Below, piece by piece: positions 51,724 through 61,009 of a stretch of 64,000 bases of DNA. A program made the translations under genes and the position numbers. The number at the start of each line of letters is the position of its first letter. Within the stretch, counting starts at the first letter, position 1. The stretch is from positions 62,001 through 126,000 of the forward strand of contig CBDAMZ010000008.1 in NCBI GenBank assembly GCA_965197375.1. The letters run 5' to 3'. Under the pieces are notes generated by a model. That model made no database searches. It was not told the origin of the DNA and was given only the letters and a program-made list of their open reading frames with translations. This DNA is from CBDAMZ01 sp965197375 (GTDB taxonomy: Bacteria > Acidobacteriota > Vicinamibacteria > Vicinamibacterales > UBA8438).

Positions 51724-52173
51724 GTGAGTCAAACTCGTCAGTACGAGCTCGTCTATGTTGTCAGTCCCGAGAAGGATGAGGATGGCGTGGCTGATCTGCG
51801 CGCCCGGGTTGCCGAGATCGTCGGCGGCGCGGGCGGGCAGTTCGAGAAGACGGACAACTGGGGTCGTCGCCGGCTCGCCTACCCAATCGCCCACCACAAC
51901 GAGGGCACGTACGTCCTCGAGCTAATCAATGGTCCTGGAGAGCTCGTGCGCGAGCTCGACCGTCGGATGCGGGTCATGGACGAGGTGCTTCGGTATCTTG
52001 TCGTGCGGGTTGACGACGATCTCCGGAAGGTCCAGCGCCAGCGGGTTCGCGAGCGCCGTCAGATGCGACATCAGCGTCGCCGCGTCGGACGGGGTAGCGA
52101 GACGGATGTCAAACCGACGGTCGACGCCGAAGCGAGTGAGCCGGCCGTCGAGCAGGCGGAGGTGAAAGGATGA
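51724..52173 (+). CDS. rpsF: 30S ribosomal protein S6
   Basis: 149 residues from GTG 51724, chosen because AGGAGG lies 5 nt upstream; an earlier GTG at 51697 has no such site. QYELVYVVSPEKDEDGV, WGRRRLAYPI and GTYVLELINGP are typical, as is the LRYLVVRVDDD strand. The C-terminal 50 residues are a charged extension (RQRVRERRQMRHQRRRV) common in many phyla. It pairs with S18 in the 30S subunit. Confidence 0.94.
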   Translation: MSQTRQYELVYVVSPEKDEDGVADLRARVAEIVGGAGGQFEKTDNWGRRRLAYPIAHHNEGTYVLELINGPGELVRELDRRMRVMDEVLRYLVVRVDDDLRKVQRQRVRERRQMRHQRRRVGRGSETDVKPTVDAEASEPAVEQAEVKG

Positions 52174-52448
52174 AGCGTCCATCGCGGTCGGCGACGGCGC
52201 GGGGCGGTGGGGTCCGCGGCGGCGGCGGCGGCGGCGGCTTCCGCCGCCGGAAAGTCTGCCGGTTCTGCGTGGACAAGATCGACTACATCGATTACAAGGA
52301 TGTGCGCCTGCTAATGACGGCAATTCCGGAGCGCGGAAAGATTCAACCGCGTCGGCTCTCCGGCACGTGCGCAAAACACCAGCGCAAACTGACGACAGCC
52401 GTCAAGCGAGCTCGACACCTTGCGCTTATCCCGTATGTTACGGACTAG
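52170..52448 (+). CDS. rpsR: 30S ribosomal protein S18 (zinc-binding type)
   Basis: 92 residues from ATG 52170, which overlaps rpsF. A Gly-rich N-terminal arm (a run of nine Gly between Arg residues) precedes RKVCRFCVDKIDYIDYKDVRLL and IQPRRLSGTCAKHQRKL. The three cysteines and His suggest the zinc-binding C+ form. Confidence 0.95.
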   Translation: MKRPSRSATARGGGVRGGGGGGGFRRRKVCRFCVDKIDYIDYKDVRLLMTAIPERGKIQPRRLSGTCAKHQRKLTTAVKRARHLALIPYVTD

Positions 52449-52475
52449 GCTGGGCCACTAAGCGCGAGGGCATCG

Positions 52476-52925
52476 ATGGAGCTCATCCTTCGAGAAACGC
52501 TTGTCAAGCTGGGTCGCCGGGGCGAGATCGTGACAGTGGCCAACGGCTACGCACGGAACTACCTCCTGCCACGAAAACTCGCGCTGCGGGTTACTGAGGC
52601 CAATAAGCGGCAGGTGGAACGCGAACGCGAGGTCACCAACTTACGCGAAACCGAGGAACGGGAGGCCGCCGAGAGGCTAGCCGGCCGTCTGGCAAGCCTC
52701 GAGTGCGTGATTGCACGCCGCGTCGGTGAAGCGGGCGCTCTCTACGGGTCAGTGACGTCAGCCGATCTGGCTGAGTCCCTCGCGAGCCAATATTTCGTGA
52801 TCGATAAGCGGAAGATACAGCTTGCCGAGCCGATCAAGGCACTGGGCGAATTTACCGTGCCCATCAGGTTGCACGGCGAAGTGACCGCCGAGCTAAAAGT
52901 TCGCGTCGTCAAGGAAGAGATCTAA
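52476..52925 (+). CDS. rplI: 50S ribosomal protein L9
   Basis: 149 residues. N-domain with VKLGRRGEIVTVANGYARNYLLPRKLAL, a long connecting helix (about 41-78) and the C-domain GSVTSADLAESL and PIKALGEFTVPIRLH. It spans from the 50S surface towards a neighbouring ribosome. The 222 nt between it and dnaB show a TTGACA at 53061 but no convincing promoter or gene. Confidence 0.96.
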   Translation: MELILRETLVKLGRRGEIVTVANGYARNYLLPRKLALRVTEANKRQVEREREVTNLRETEEREAAERLAGRLASLECVIARRVGEAGALYGSVTSADLAESLASQYFVIDKRKIQLAEPIKALGEFTVPIRLHGEVTAELKVRVVKEEI

Positions 52926-53147
52926 TTCTTCGCACCTTGCAATGGCCGAGCAGGCTCCATTTAGTGGGCCTTTGGTTCGTGTCCGTAATTATGGAGTGAG
53001 TCATTAAGGCGCTGCGCCGCGAAGCCGGTCAGTCGCCGAGCCAACAGGGTGTGAACTTCCTTGACATAGGGTCGAGCTGTTCTCACTCTAATGGTGTTTG
53101 GACACCAACCGTCCCGCTAACATTGCTCAGTCTCAGACCGGTGAGCT

Positions 53148-54482
53148 ATGGCCGACGTGACGACGGTCGACTCGATTCCGCCCCAAAGCCTCGATGCCGA
53201 AAAAGGCGTCCTTGGGGCCATCCTGATTCAAAACAGCCACTTTGATCGCATCGCCGACGTCGTCCGGAACGAGGACTTCTACCGGGACGCTCATCGGCGC
53301 ATTTTTCGACACATGCTGTTGCTGTACGAGCGCCATGTCGAGATAGATTTCCTCACTCTGAAGGAGGAGCTTACCAAGTCAGGCGAACTCGACGTTGTGG
53401 GCGGACCGGCGTACATCGCTAGTCTCGTGGACGGAGTTCCGAAGTCGGCCAATGCGGAACATTACGCGCGCATCGTGCGCGAAAAATCAAGCCTGCGTGA
53501 ACTGATCCATGCGGCCAATCACATCGTATCTAGCGCGTACGAGCAGGGCCAGGAGGTTGACGAAATTCTTGACGAGGCGGAGCGGGTCGTGTTCGAGGTG
53601 GCGGAGAAGCGAATTCGTTCGGGATTCGTTTCCACGCGCGAGCTGGTCCAGCGGAGTTTCGAGACGATCGAGAAGATCCAGCAACACAAGGGTGCCCTTA
53701 CGGGTGTGGCGTCTGGGTTCCAGGACCTTGATGTCTTGATGGCTGGACTCCAGCCGTCCGACCTCATCATCATTGCTGGGCGCCCATCGATGGGTAAGAC
53801 GGGTCTCGCCCTGAACATCGCTCAACATGTCGCCATCAAAAAACAGGGAACGGTTGGGATTTTTAGTTTGGAGATGGCCAAAGAACAGCTCTTTATGCGT
53901 CTTTTAACGGCAGCTGCCAAACTAGACTCCCACAAGCTCCGGACGGGGTCTCTCAAAGACGAAGACTACGGTCAGATTGCGAAAGCCCTGAATACTCTTT
54001 CGGAAGCCAAGATTTTTGTTGATGATTCTCCGTCGGCGTCGGTAGTGGAAATGCGAGCGAAGTCCCGTCGGCTCAAAGCCGAACATGGCCTGCACCTGTT
54101 AGTGGTTGACTACATCCAACTGATGCAGGGACGCGGTCGGTTTGACAACCGCGTGCATGAAGTGGCCTCTATTTCTCGCTCGCTCAAGATGCTGGCAAAG
54201 GAGCTCGACGTGCCGCTTGTCGTGCTCTCACAGCTCAGCCGCGCCCCGGAGGCACGGGTTGACGGCAGGCCGCAATTGGCTGACTTACGAGAGTCTGGCG
54301 CGCTCGAGCAGGACGCGGACGTTGTACTACTTATCTATCGGCAGCATGTCTACAAGCCGTCGCTTGAAAACGAAGGGCTCGCTCAGGTGATCGTCGCAAA
54401 GCAACGCAACGGGCCGACGGGCACTGTGGACCTGGCCTTCGTTAGGGAATACGCCTCCTTTGAGAACCTGTCCAGGCAGTAG
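53148..54482 (+). CDS. dnaB: Replicative DNA helicase
   Basis: 444 residues, no intein. N-domain PPQSLDAEKGVLGAILIQ, linker helix, and the RecA-like motor with Walker A GRPSMGKTGLALNIA, IFSLEMAKEQLFMRLL, the Walker B VVDYIQLM and DLRESGALEQDADVVLLIYR. It unwinds DNA ahead of the fork. It is followed by a 288-nt stretch with an alr-like remnant and then radA. Confidence 0.97.
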   Translation: MADVTTVDSIPPQSLDAEKGVLGAILIQNSHFDRIADVVRNEDFYRDAHRRIFRHMLLLYERHVEIDFLTLKEELTKSGELDVVGGPAYIASLVDGVPKSANAEHYARIVREKSSLRELIHAANHIVSSAYEQGQEVDEILDEAERVVFEVAEKRIRSGFVSTRELVQRSFETIEKIQQHKGALTGVASGFQDLDVLMAGLQPSDLIIIAGRPSMGKTGLALNIAQHVAIKKQGTVGIFSLEMAKEQLFMRLLTAAAKLDSHKLRTGSLKDEDYGQIAKALNTLSEAKIFVDDSPSASVVEMRAKSRRLKAEHGLHLLVVDYIQLMQGRGRFDNRVHEVASISRSLKMLAKELDVPLVVLSQLSRAPEARVDGRPQLADLRESGALEQDADVVLLIYRQHVYKPSLENEGLAQVIVAKQRNGPTGTVDLAFVREYASFENLSRQ

Positions 54483-54493
54483 GCAGACGAACG

Positions 54494-54696
54494 AGGCTTG
54501 CTGTAGCGCTCATACCGACGGGATTTTTCAACCGCGCGCACGCGGTTTATCCCGTCTATACCCGCATCGATCTCGCAGGTCTGAAGTTCAACCACCACAT
54601 CGTGTCACCGGTTTAGAGATCAGCCCTGGCGATGGCGTGGTCACGGCCGGTGAACAAGGAAACGGTCTTATCAGTGTTTGGAAGATCGCCTCCTAG
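54494..54696 (+). pseudogene. Possible alanine racemase (alr) remnant
   Basis: Between dnaB and radA two short frames suggest the C-terminal domain of alanine racemase. The first reads RLAVALIPTGFFNRAHAV (from 54494, stop after VSPV). A second frame reads GLEISPGDGVVTAGEQG and then LISVWKIAS (stop 54694-54696). Alr proteins carry a VSPGDEVVLIGRQG-like segment followed by a helix at this position. alr lies between dnaB and radA in some bacteria, which supports the idea. Nothing of the PLP domain is left. The evidence is pattern-level only. Confidence 0.4.
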
Positions 54697-54770
54697 CGTG
54701 GCACTGTACCATGCGAAATCTTGTGTCACACAGGCAGTCGAATCGAGCGGATCTATAATTCCAGCCTCCT

Positions 54771-56150
54771 ATGAAAACGCCAATACCGAAGACCGTCTTT
54801 GCCTGCCGGACATGTGGAGCGCAGGCAAGGAAGTGGCTCGGGCGCTGCCCCGAGTGCGGTGCCTGGAACTCGATGGCCGAAGAGCAGGTTCAATCTGCGT
54901 CTGGCGTGGCCGAGGCCACGCGGTACGGGCTCCCGATGAAGAACGCGGTCGCTCGTTTGTACGCCGACGTCGATATGGTCAGCACTGAACGACTCTCAAC
55001 CGGGTGCGGCGAGTTCGATCGGGTACTCGGTGGCGGTATTGTCCCGGGCTCGGTCGTGTTGTTGGGTGGCGAGCCAGGCATCGGGAAGTCGACGCTGCTA
55101 CTACAGGCGGCCGCGCGGATGGCTGAGGCGATCGGCCCGGTGCTGTACGCCGCCGGCGAAGAATCGGCGCATCAGATCAGGGCGCGCGGCGAGCGACTCG
55201 GGCTCGGGCGGGCGCCGTTGTATCTGCTAGCCGAGACCTGTCTCGAGCGGATTCTCGAGGAGGTGGATCGATTGAAGCCATCGCTGCTGATCGTTGACTC
55301 GATCCAGACGGTGTTCTCGCTCAAGCTGCAGTCGGCGCCGGGGAGCATCGCCCAAGTGCGCGAAGTAGCGACCCATCTGCTGTTCACAGCGAAAGGCCTA
55401 AACCTTCCAACGTGTCTGGTCGGCCACGTCACGAAAGATGGCAGCCTGGGGGGGCCCAAGGCGTTGGAGCACATGGTCGACACCGTGCTGTATTTCGAGG
55501 GGGAACGGCATCACGCTCACCGTGTGGTGCGCGCCGTTAAAAACCGGTTCGGTGCTGTGAGTGAGCTCGGCGTATTCGAGATGACCGGAGCCGGACTCGA
55601 AGCCGTACCGAACCCGTCGCGGCTGTTCCTGTCGGCACACGCCGCCGGCATGCCAGGCTCGGCCGTCCTCTGCTCAGTCGAGGGCTCGCGGCCGATCCTG
55701 GTCGAGGTGCAGGCGCTCGTGACGAGCGGTGCCTATGGGACCGCTCGCCGGATGGCCAGCGGTGTTGACCACAACCGCTTGTCGCTCTTGCTGGCAGTGC
55801 TTGAGCGGCGCGCCGGCCTCCGCCTCGCGGGCGAGGATGTTTTCGTCAACATAGCGGGCGGCCTCGTGGTAAACGAGCCAGCGGCTGACCTCGGCGTGAT
55901 CGCTTCCGTTGCCTCCAGCATCCGCAATCGCGGCGTCCGTCCAGGCACCGCCGTCTTCGGAGAAATCGGACTAGGTGGCGAGGTTCGTGGGACAAGCCAG
56001 GCCGGCCTTCGCATCAAGGAGGCGGCGCAACTGGGCTTCGCGCGCTGCGTCTTGCCGGCTGGCAGCCTGGCTTCAGCCGACGCGCCCCATGGCTTCGATC
56101 TGGTTGGTGTTGGCACCGTTGAGGAGGCACTAAAGGAGCTGATTGAGTGA
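54771..56150 (+). CDS. radA: DNA repair protein RadA
   Basis: 459 residues. The zinc finger CRTCGAQARKWLGRCPEC is at the N-terminus, then the Walker A motif GGEPGIGKSTLLLQAAARM, Walker B LLIVDSIQT, the RadA-specific KNRFG loop (AVKNRFGAVSELG) and a Lon-like C-terminal domain (GGLVVNEPAADLGVIAS). RadA is a branch-migrating helicase acting with RecA. Its TGA is overlapped by the GTG of plsC. Confidence 0.96.
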   Translation: MKTPIPKTVFACRTCGAQARKWLGRCPECGAWNSMAEEQVQSASGVAEATRYGLPMKNAVARLYADVDMVSTERLSTGCGEFDRVLGGGIVPGSVVLLGGEPGIGKSTLLLQAAARMAEAIGPVLYAAGEESAHQIRARGERLGLGRAPLYLLAETCLERILEEVDRLKPSLLIVDSIQTVFSLKLQSAPGSIAQVREVATHLLFTAKGLNLPTCLVGHVTKDGSLGGPKALEHMVDTVLYFEGERHHAHRVVRAVKNRFGAVSELGVFEMTGAGLEAVPNPSRLFLSAHAAGMPGSAVLCSVEGSRPILVEVQALVTSGAYGTARRMASGVDHNRLSLLLAVLERRAGLRLAGEDVFVNIAGGLVVNEPAADLGVIASVASSIRNRGVRPGTAVFGEIGLGGEVRGTSQAGLRIKEAAQLGFARCVLPAGSLASADAPHGFDLVGVGTVEEALKELIE

Positions 56151-56926
56151 TTCCTCCCTTCCATTGGTGGCGTACGGTCTTCTGGTTGATTCCGGCGATC
56201 TCGGTCTACACCATCGTGATGGGAACCGTCTCGTTGGTATCGTGCCTCGTCGATCCCCGCGGCCGCCTTGCCCACGGATGCGCGCGGGCCTGGTCCTGGT
56301 TGATTCTTGCCACGACGGGCGTGCGGGTGCAGGTAACCGGACGAGACCGCCTGGCACGCGACCGCTCGTACGTGTTCGTCGCGAACCACCAAAGCATCTA
56401 CGACATCCCGATCCTGTTCGCGTCCCTGCCGTTCCAGCTACGCATCATTGCCAAAGCATCGCTCGCGTACATTCCGGTGCTCGGTTGGCACCTTCGGCAG
56501 GCAGGGCACCTTCTCGTTAATCGGGTGGGACCAGGGGCCATGACGTTGACGCGCATGGCCCAGATAATGCGGCGTGGTCACTCGCTGATGGTGTTCCCCG
56601 AGGGCACGCGAAGCATAGATGGCCGGCTTCGTCGCTTTAAGCGGGGCGTGTTCCTCGGGGCGATTGAAGCGGGGCTGCCGATCGTGCCCGTGGTGATGAT
56701 CGGTAGTCGGCATGTCATGCTGAAAGGGCGGTTGATGACGTGCCCCGGAGAGGTGCAGCTCGTCATCCATGCCCCGCTGCCGACTCGAGACTTGAACCAG
56801 TCGGCTGCCGGAGCGCTGGCGGAACGCGCCCACGACATTATCGCCACGACCGTTATGGATCACGATCGGCTTGTCGGGGATGAGTTCCCCAGTGGTCCCG
56901 AGTGCCGGGCGTCGACACGACGATGA
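56147..56926 (+). CDS. plsC: 1-acyl-sn-glycerol-3-phosphate acyltransferase
   Basis: 259 residues from GTG 56147. The N-terminal hydrophobic segment (VFWLIPAISVYTIVMGTVSLVSCLV) anchors it to the inner membrane. HX4D motif NHQSIYD, then FPEGTRSIDGRLRRFKRG and IVPVVMIG are the acyltransferase blocks II-IV. It makes phosphatidic acid from lysophosphatidic acid. The stop overlaps the ispDF ATG. Confidence 0.92.
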   Translation: MIPPFHWWRTVFWLIPAISVYTIVMGTVSLVSCLVDPRGRLAHGCARAWSWLILATTGVRVQVTGRDRLARDRSYVFVANHQSIYDIPILFASLPFQLRIIAKASLAYIPVLGWHLRQAGHLLVNRVGPGAMTLTRMAQIMRRGHSLMVFPEGTRSIDGRLRRFKRGVFLGAIEAGLPIVPVVMIGSRHVMLKGRLMTCPGEVQLVIHAPLPTRDLNQSAAGALAERAHDIIATTVMDHDRLVGDEFPSGPECRASTRR

Positions 56927-58125
56927 GCGACACGGCTATGCACGTATCCGCCATTATTGCTGCCGGTGGCCGCGGCGAGCGCCTGGGCGGCGCGGTGCCG
57001 AAGCACCTTCGCTCGGTTAGCGGACGCACCTTGCTCGAGTGGAGCATCGAGCCGTTCGGTGCCAGCCCACGTATCAACGAGATCGTTGTGGTGCTTCCGG
57101 CGGATCTTCTGGGTGACCCGCGCGCTGCTCTCGGGATGCTTGCGACACCGATCAAGGTCGTGACGGGCGGGGCCAGACGTCAGGATTCCGTGGCGGCCGG
57201 TCTGGGTCACGTGACGCTGGCAGCCGACGTCGTGGTCGTGCACGACGCGGCGCGACCGTTCTGCTCGACCGATCTGATTGCGAGGACGATCGATGCAGCG
57301 GCGGAAGGAGGTGCGGCCACCGCGGCTCTTCGCGCAAGCGACACCGTCAAGCAGGGCAAGCCCGAGGATGGTACGATGATCGTTAGCGCGACCCTTCCGC
57401 GCGAACAGATTTTTCTTGCACAGACGCCTCAAGCTTTTCGGATCGAGGTCTTACGCGACGCCGTCGCGCTGGCCCGCCGGGGCGTCGACGTAACTGATGA
57501 GGCAACGTTAGCCGAGCAGGCCGGCCACCGCGTTCAGCTGGTCGAGGGCGAGGCACGTAATATCAAGGTGACGACGGAAGCCGATCTTTCGCTCGCGGCC
57601 GAGCTGGCAGCTGCGCGTGCCGAGATGGTCCGATGTGCACGGGTCGGGTTTGGCTACGACTGTCACCCGTTGGTTGAGGGGCGGCCCCTTGTGCTGGGGG
57701 GCGTGAGCATGCCCTGCACGCGAGGTCTCAGGGGCCATTCGGACGCAGACGCTGTTTGTCATGCGGTCATCGACGCCCTTCTCGGGGCTGCCGCGGCCGG
57801 GGACATAGGCCAGCATTTCCCGGACGACGATCCGCAATGGCGTGACTTCTCAAGCCTCGAGCTGCTCAAGCAAGCCCTCGCCCTCGTCGAGCGTTGTGGC
57901 TTCGCGGTTGGAAATGTGGATGTCGTCGTCATTGCCGATCAGCCGAAAATCTCGCCACACGCGCCTGAGATGCGCCGGCGGCTGGCCGAGGTGCTGAAGA
58001 TCGACCTGCAGCAGATCAGCATCAAAGGTAAGACCGCTGAAGGTCTTGATGCGGTCGGCCGGGGTGACGCGATCGCGGTTCATGCGGTCGCACTACTCGT
58101 GACGGGACGCCAGGATCGAAGCTGA
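56923..58125 (+). CDS. ispDF: Bifunctional IspD/IspF enzyme (MEP pathway)
   Basis: 400 residues from ATG 56923 (ATGA overlap with plsC); GTG 56902 and ATG 56938 are alternatives. IspD domain: SAIIAAGGRGERLGGAVPKHL, VVVHDAARPFC, DTVKQG and TDEATLAEQAGHRV. IspF domain from about 240: RVGFGYDCHPLVEGRPLVLGG with zinc ligands, GHSDADAVCHAVIDALLGAA, DIGQHFPD and IKGKTAEGLDAVGRGDAI. It thus catalyses MEP cytidylyltransfer and cyclodiphosphate formation, steps 3 and 5; ispE (step 4) is encoded at 48213. Confidence 0.95.
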   Translation: MSDTAMHVSAIIAAGGRGERLGGAVPKHLRSVSGRTLLEWSIEPFGASPRINEIVVVLPADLLGDPRAALGMLATPIKVVTGGARRQDSVAAGLGHVTLAADVVVVHDAARPFCSTDLIARTIDAAAEGGAATAALRASDTVKQGKPEDGTMIVSATLPREQIFLAQTPQAFRIEVLRDAVALARRGVDVTDEATLAEQAGHRVQLVEGEARNIKVTTEADLSLAAELAAARAEMVRCARVGFGYDCHPLVEGRPLVLGGVSMPCTRGLRGHSDADAVCHAVIDALLGAAAAGDIGQHFPDDDPQWRDFSSLELLKQALALVERCGFAVGNVDVVVIADQPKISPHAPEMRRRLAEVLKIDLQQISIKGKTAEGLDAVGRGDAIAVHAVALLVTGRQDRS

Positions 58126-58130
58126 TACCT

Positions 58131-58853
58131 ATGATGATCTACGGCATTCACCCCACGGTGGAGGCACTGCGTGCAGGCGCAGTTACTGAGATCCAAGTCA
58201 GCAGCAGCCGCCGGCGCGGCTTGACCGGGGTGCTTGAGCTGGCGGCGCGCGCGCGGGTCCGCATCCGACGGGTGGACGCCGCTGACCTCGACCGCTTGGC
58301 CAACGGCGGGGTGCATCAAGGGGTGGTCGCCATGGTGGTGCAGCGTGCCGACCGAACGGTCGCCGACCTCGTCCGCGAGGCCACCGTCCCACTGCTCGTC
58401 GTCCTCGACGGGCTCGAGGATCCACAGAATTTTGGCGCCATTGCACGTGCGGCCGACGGGGCCGGGGTCGATGGGATCGTGATCCAAACGCGCCGGGCTG
58501 CTACAGCCAATGCTGCAGCTGTCAAAGCGTCGGCCGGCGCACTTGCACACGTCAGGCTTGCGCCGGTCGTCAATATCAGCCGGGCGATCGATGAGTTGAA
58601 AGCCACGGGTGTCTGGGCGATTGGGCTCGACGCCACGGCCGACCGCTCCCTATATGAATTAGACCTGACTCTCCCAACGGCACTGGTTGTCGGCGCGGAG
58701 GGGCGTGGGCTGCGGCGCTTGGTCCGCGAGCGGTGTGACTGGCTGGCATCACTGCCGATGCGGGGGCGGCTCTTGAGCCTCAACGCGTCGGTTGCGACCG
58801 GTATTGCCCTATTCGAAGCTGCTCGGCAGCGATCCCAACGAACCCAACCCTAA
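58131..58853 (+). CDS. rlmB: 23S rRNA (guanosine-2'-O)-methyltransferase, TrmH/SpoU family
   Basis: 240 residues (a second ATG lies one codon in). The N-terminal substrate-binding domain starts MIYGIHPTVEALRAGAV. The SPOUT knot follows with LVVLDGLEDPQNFGAIARAA, LVVGAEGRGLRRLVRERCD and the final LSLNASVATGIALFEAAR. RlmB methylates G2251 of 23S rRNA; assignment to that site rests on overall similarity, TrmH-type tRNA enzymes being the alternative. It begins 5 nt after ispDF. Confidence 0.9.
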   Translation: MMIYGIHPTVEALRAGAVTEIQVSSSRRRGLTGVLELAARARVRIRRVDAADLDRLANGGVHQGVVAMVVQRADRTVADLVREATVPLLVVLDGLEDPQNFGAIARAADGAGVDGIVIQTRRAATANAAAVKASAGALAHVRLAPVVNISRAIDELKATGVWAIGLDATADRSLYELDLTLPTALVVGAEGRGLRRLVRERCDWLASLPMRGRLLSLNASVATGIALFEAARQRSQRTQP

Positions 58854-58959
58854 TTCAGACAAGTGACCCAGACAGAACGGTTGTTTTTAACTGCCGGTTT
58901 GCCAATGAGCCGGTCACACCGGGCTGCCGAGTAGCGGCAAACTCTAAAAACAGGCGAGA

Positions 58960-58988
58960 TTGCGAGCTGGCATGGTGTGTGCTACCAT
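58960..58988 (+). promoter_or_regulatory. Promoter of the tRNA-tuf cluster
   Basis: TTGCGA (58960-58965), 17-nt spacer, TACCAT (58983-58988), 14 nt before tRNA-Thr. The spacing is ideal and the place is the start of a tRNA operon. A second TATAGC at 59647-59652, before tRNA-Thr(GGT), could mark an internal promoter. Confidence 0.5.
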
Positions 58989-59002
58989 GAAGGTTTCGTC
59001 CA

Positions 59003-59079
59003 GCTGGCGTAGCTCAGCCAGGTAGAGCAGCTGATTTGTAATCAGCGGGTCGGGGGTTCGAATCCCTTCGCCAGCTCCA
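59003..59079 (+). tRNA. tRNA-Thr (anticodon TGT), CCA encoded
   Basis: Acceptor GCTGGCG with CGCCAGC; anticodon loop TTTGTAA gives TGT between stems CTGAT/ATCAG; T arm GGTTCGAAT; encoded CCA at 59077-59079. Confidence 0.96.
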
Positions 59080-59299
59080 GCGGCTACGACGGCGAGCGCT
59101 TTTCCATCATTGGTCGTAGCGGCGGGCGTCCGCGCCGACGGATTGGGGGGAGCGTCGGGAGTGGGCGTCGGAGACGGGATCGCGGCGAGCGCCATCCAAG
59201 CGAAGAGCGCGCTGTTCCAACCCAGTTCGAGGCAAACAACCGGCGGCGGTCAACTGGCCTCTTGGTGCGGACGGGGTAGGTGGATCGCTGCTGGAAGGC

Positions 59300-59386
59300 G
59301 GCGAGGTTGCGGAGCGGTCAAACGCAACAGACTGTAAATCTGTCGCCCTAGTGGCTTCGGAGGTTCGAATCCTCCCCTCGCCACCA
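59300..59386 (+). tRNA. tRNA-Tyr (anticodon GTA), CCA encoded
   Basis: Acceptor GGCGAGG with CCTCGCC; anticodon loop CTGTAAA gives GTA; a long variable arm (CGCCCTAGTGGCTTCGG region) marks a class II tRNA; CCA at 59384-59386. Confidence 0.96.
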
Positions 59387-59452
59387 AAGCATGGATCGGA
59401 CGTTGTCTGCTGGGTGTTTCGTCATCGGCAGACAACAAAAGGGGGTAAGTAA

Positions 59453-59527
59453 GCGGGAGTAACTCAGTGGTAGAGTCACAGCCTTCCAAGCTGTTGGTCG
59501 CGGGTTCGATCCCCGTCTCCCGCTCCA
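59453..59527 (+). tRNA. tRNA-Gly (anticodon TCC), CCA encoded
   Basis: Acceptor GCGGGAG with CTCCCGC; anticodon loop CTTCCAA between ACAGC/GCTGT gives TCC; T arm GGTTCGATC; CCA at 59525-59527. Confidence 0.96.
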
Positions 59528-59671
59528 GGTTGGAGCTCACGTCATCAGGGCTGGGGGTTTCGTGCTTGGTGCTTGGTTCGTGAAGACGCCACGGGTTAGC
59601 AGAGTCACCATAAGCGAGACACTCGCAACGGTTTCATCACCACTACTATAGCGTGGGATCAGGAGTTCTGA

Positions 59672-59747
<76 letters not shown>

Positions 59748-59794
59748 CCCTCCGTGTGGGGAGACTCGGGAGCGCATCACGAGCGGGATCAGTC

Positions 59795-60982
59795 ATGGCG
59801 AAGGAGAAATTTGATCGATCAAAACCGCACGTGAACGTCGGAACGATTGGGCACATCGATCACGGGAAGACGACGTTAACGGCGGCGATCACGCATGTGC
59901 TGGGGGGGCAAGACGAAACCGTGCAGGTGCGGACGTTCGACTCGATCGACAACGCGCCGGAAGAGAGGGAGCGCGGGATCACGATTGCGACGGCACACGT
60001 GGAGTATCAGACAGCGAACCGGCATTACGCGCACGTGGATTGCCCTGGGCACGCGGACTATATCAAGAACATGATCACGGGTGCGGCGCAGATGGACGGG
60101 GCGATTCTGGTAGTGGCGGCGACGGACGGTCCAATGCCGCAGACGCGGGAGCATATTTTACTAGCACGGCAGGTTGGGGTGCCGTCGTTGGTGGTGTTTC
60201 TGAACAAGGTGGACGCGGTGGATGACCCGGAGCTGTTGGAGCTGGTGGAGCTGGAAGTGCGGGAGCTGTTGACGACGTATGAGTTTCCGGGCGACGAAAT
60301 TCCGGTGGTCAAGGGTTCGGCGCTGAAGGCATTGGAAGGGGACGCCGAGGGGGCGAAGGCGGTGACGGAGCTACTGGCGGCGGTGGACGCGTATGTGCCG
60401 CTGCCGAAGCGGGACATTGACAAGCCATTTTTGATGCCGATTGAGGATGTGTTCTCGATCTTGGGGCGCGGGACAGTGGTAACGGGTCGAGTGGATCGCG
60501 GCAAGGTGTTAGTCAGCGACGAGATCGAGATTGTGGGATTTACGCCGACGCAGAAGAAGGTGGTGACGGGCGTCGAGATGTTTCGGAAGTTACTGGATGA
60601 AGGGGTGGCTGGGGACAACATCGGTGTACTGCTCCGCGGGACGGAGAAGGACGACGTGGAGCGTGGGCAGGTGTTGGCGAAGCCGGGGTCGATTACGCCA
60701 CACACAAAGTTTAAGGGTGAAGTCTACGTGCTAACGAAGGAGGAAGGGGGGCGGCACACACCGTTTTTCAATGGGTATCGGCCCCAGTTTTACCTCCGGA
60801 CGACGGACGTGACGGGAGTGGCGCAGCTGCCGGATGGGGTAGAGATGGTAATGCCGGGCGACAACGTGACGATTGCGGTGGAGTTGATCACGCCGGTGGC
60901 ACTGGAGAAGGGGCTGCGGTTTGCGATTCGCGAGGGGGGCCGGACGGTGGGGTCTGGCACCATCACGGAGATTGTCGAGTAA
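59795..60982 (+). CDS. tuf: Elongation factor Tu
   Basis: 395 residues from ATG 59795 (MAKEKFDRSKPHVNVGTIGH); the longer frame back to 59687 runs through the tRNA and is not used. G1 GHIDHGKT, G2 RGITI, G3 DCPGHADYIKNM, G4 NKVD and G5 GSALKAL are present, with GRGTVVTGRV and GVAGDNIGVLLRG in domain 2 and 3. GTPase that brings aminoacyl-tRNA to the ribosome. Gly and Val codons ending in G (ggg, gtg) are strikingly frequent compared with neighbours. Confidence 0.98.
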   Translation: MAKEKFDRSKPHVNVGTIGHIDHGKTTLTAAITHVLGGQDETVQVRTFDSIDNAPEERERGITIATAHVEYQTANRHYAHVDCPGHADYIKNMITGAAQMDGAILVVAATDGPMPQTREHILLARQVGVPSLVVFLNKVDAVDDPELLELVELEVRELLTTYEFPGDEIPVVKGSALKALEGDAEGAKAVTELLAAVDAYVPLPKRDIDKPFLMPIEDVFSILGRGTVVTGRVDRGKVLVSDEIEIVGFTPTQKKVVTGVEMFRKLLDEGVAGDNIGVLLRGTEKDDVERGQVLAKPGSITPHTKFKGEVYVLTKEEGGRHTPFFNGYRPQFYLRTTDVTGVAQLPDGVEMVMPGDNVTIAVELITPVALEKGLRFAIREGGRTVGSGTITEIVE

Positions 60983-61009
60983 CCGGCCTCAGAGGCCAGA
61001 GGATGTAGG

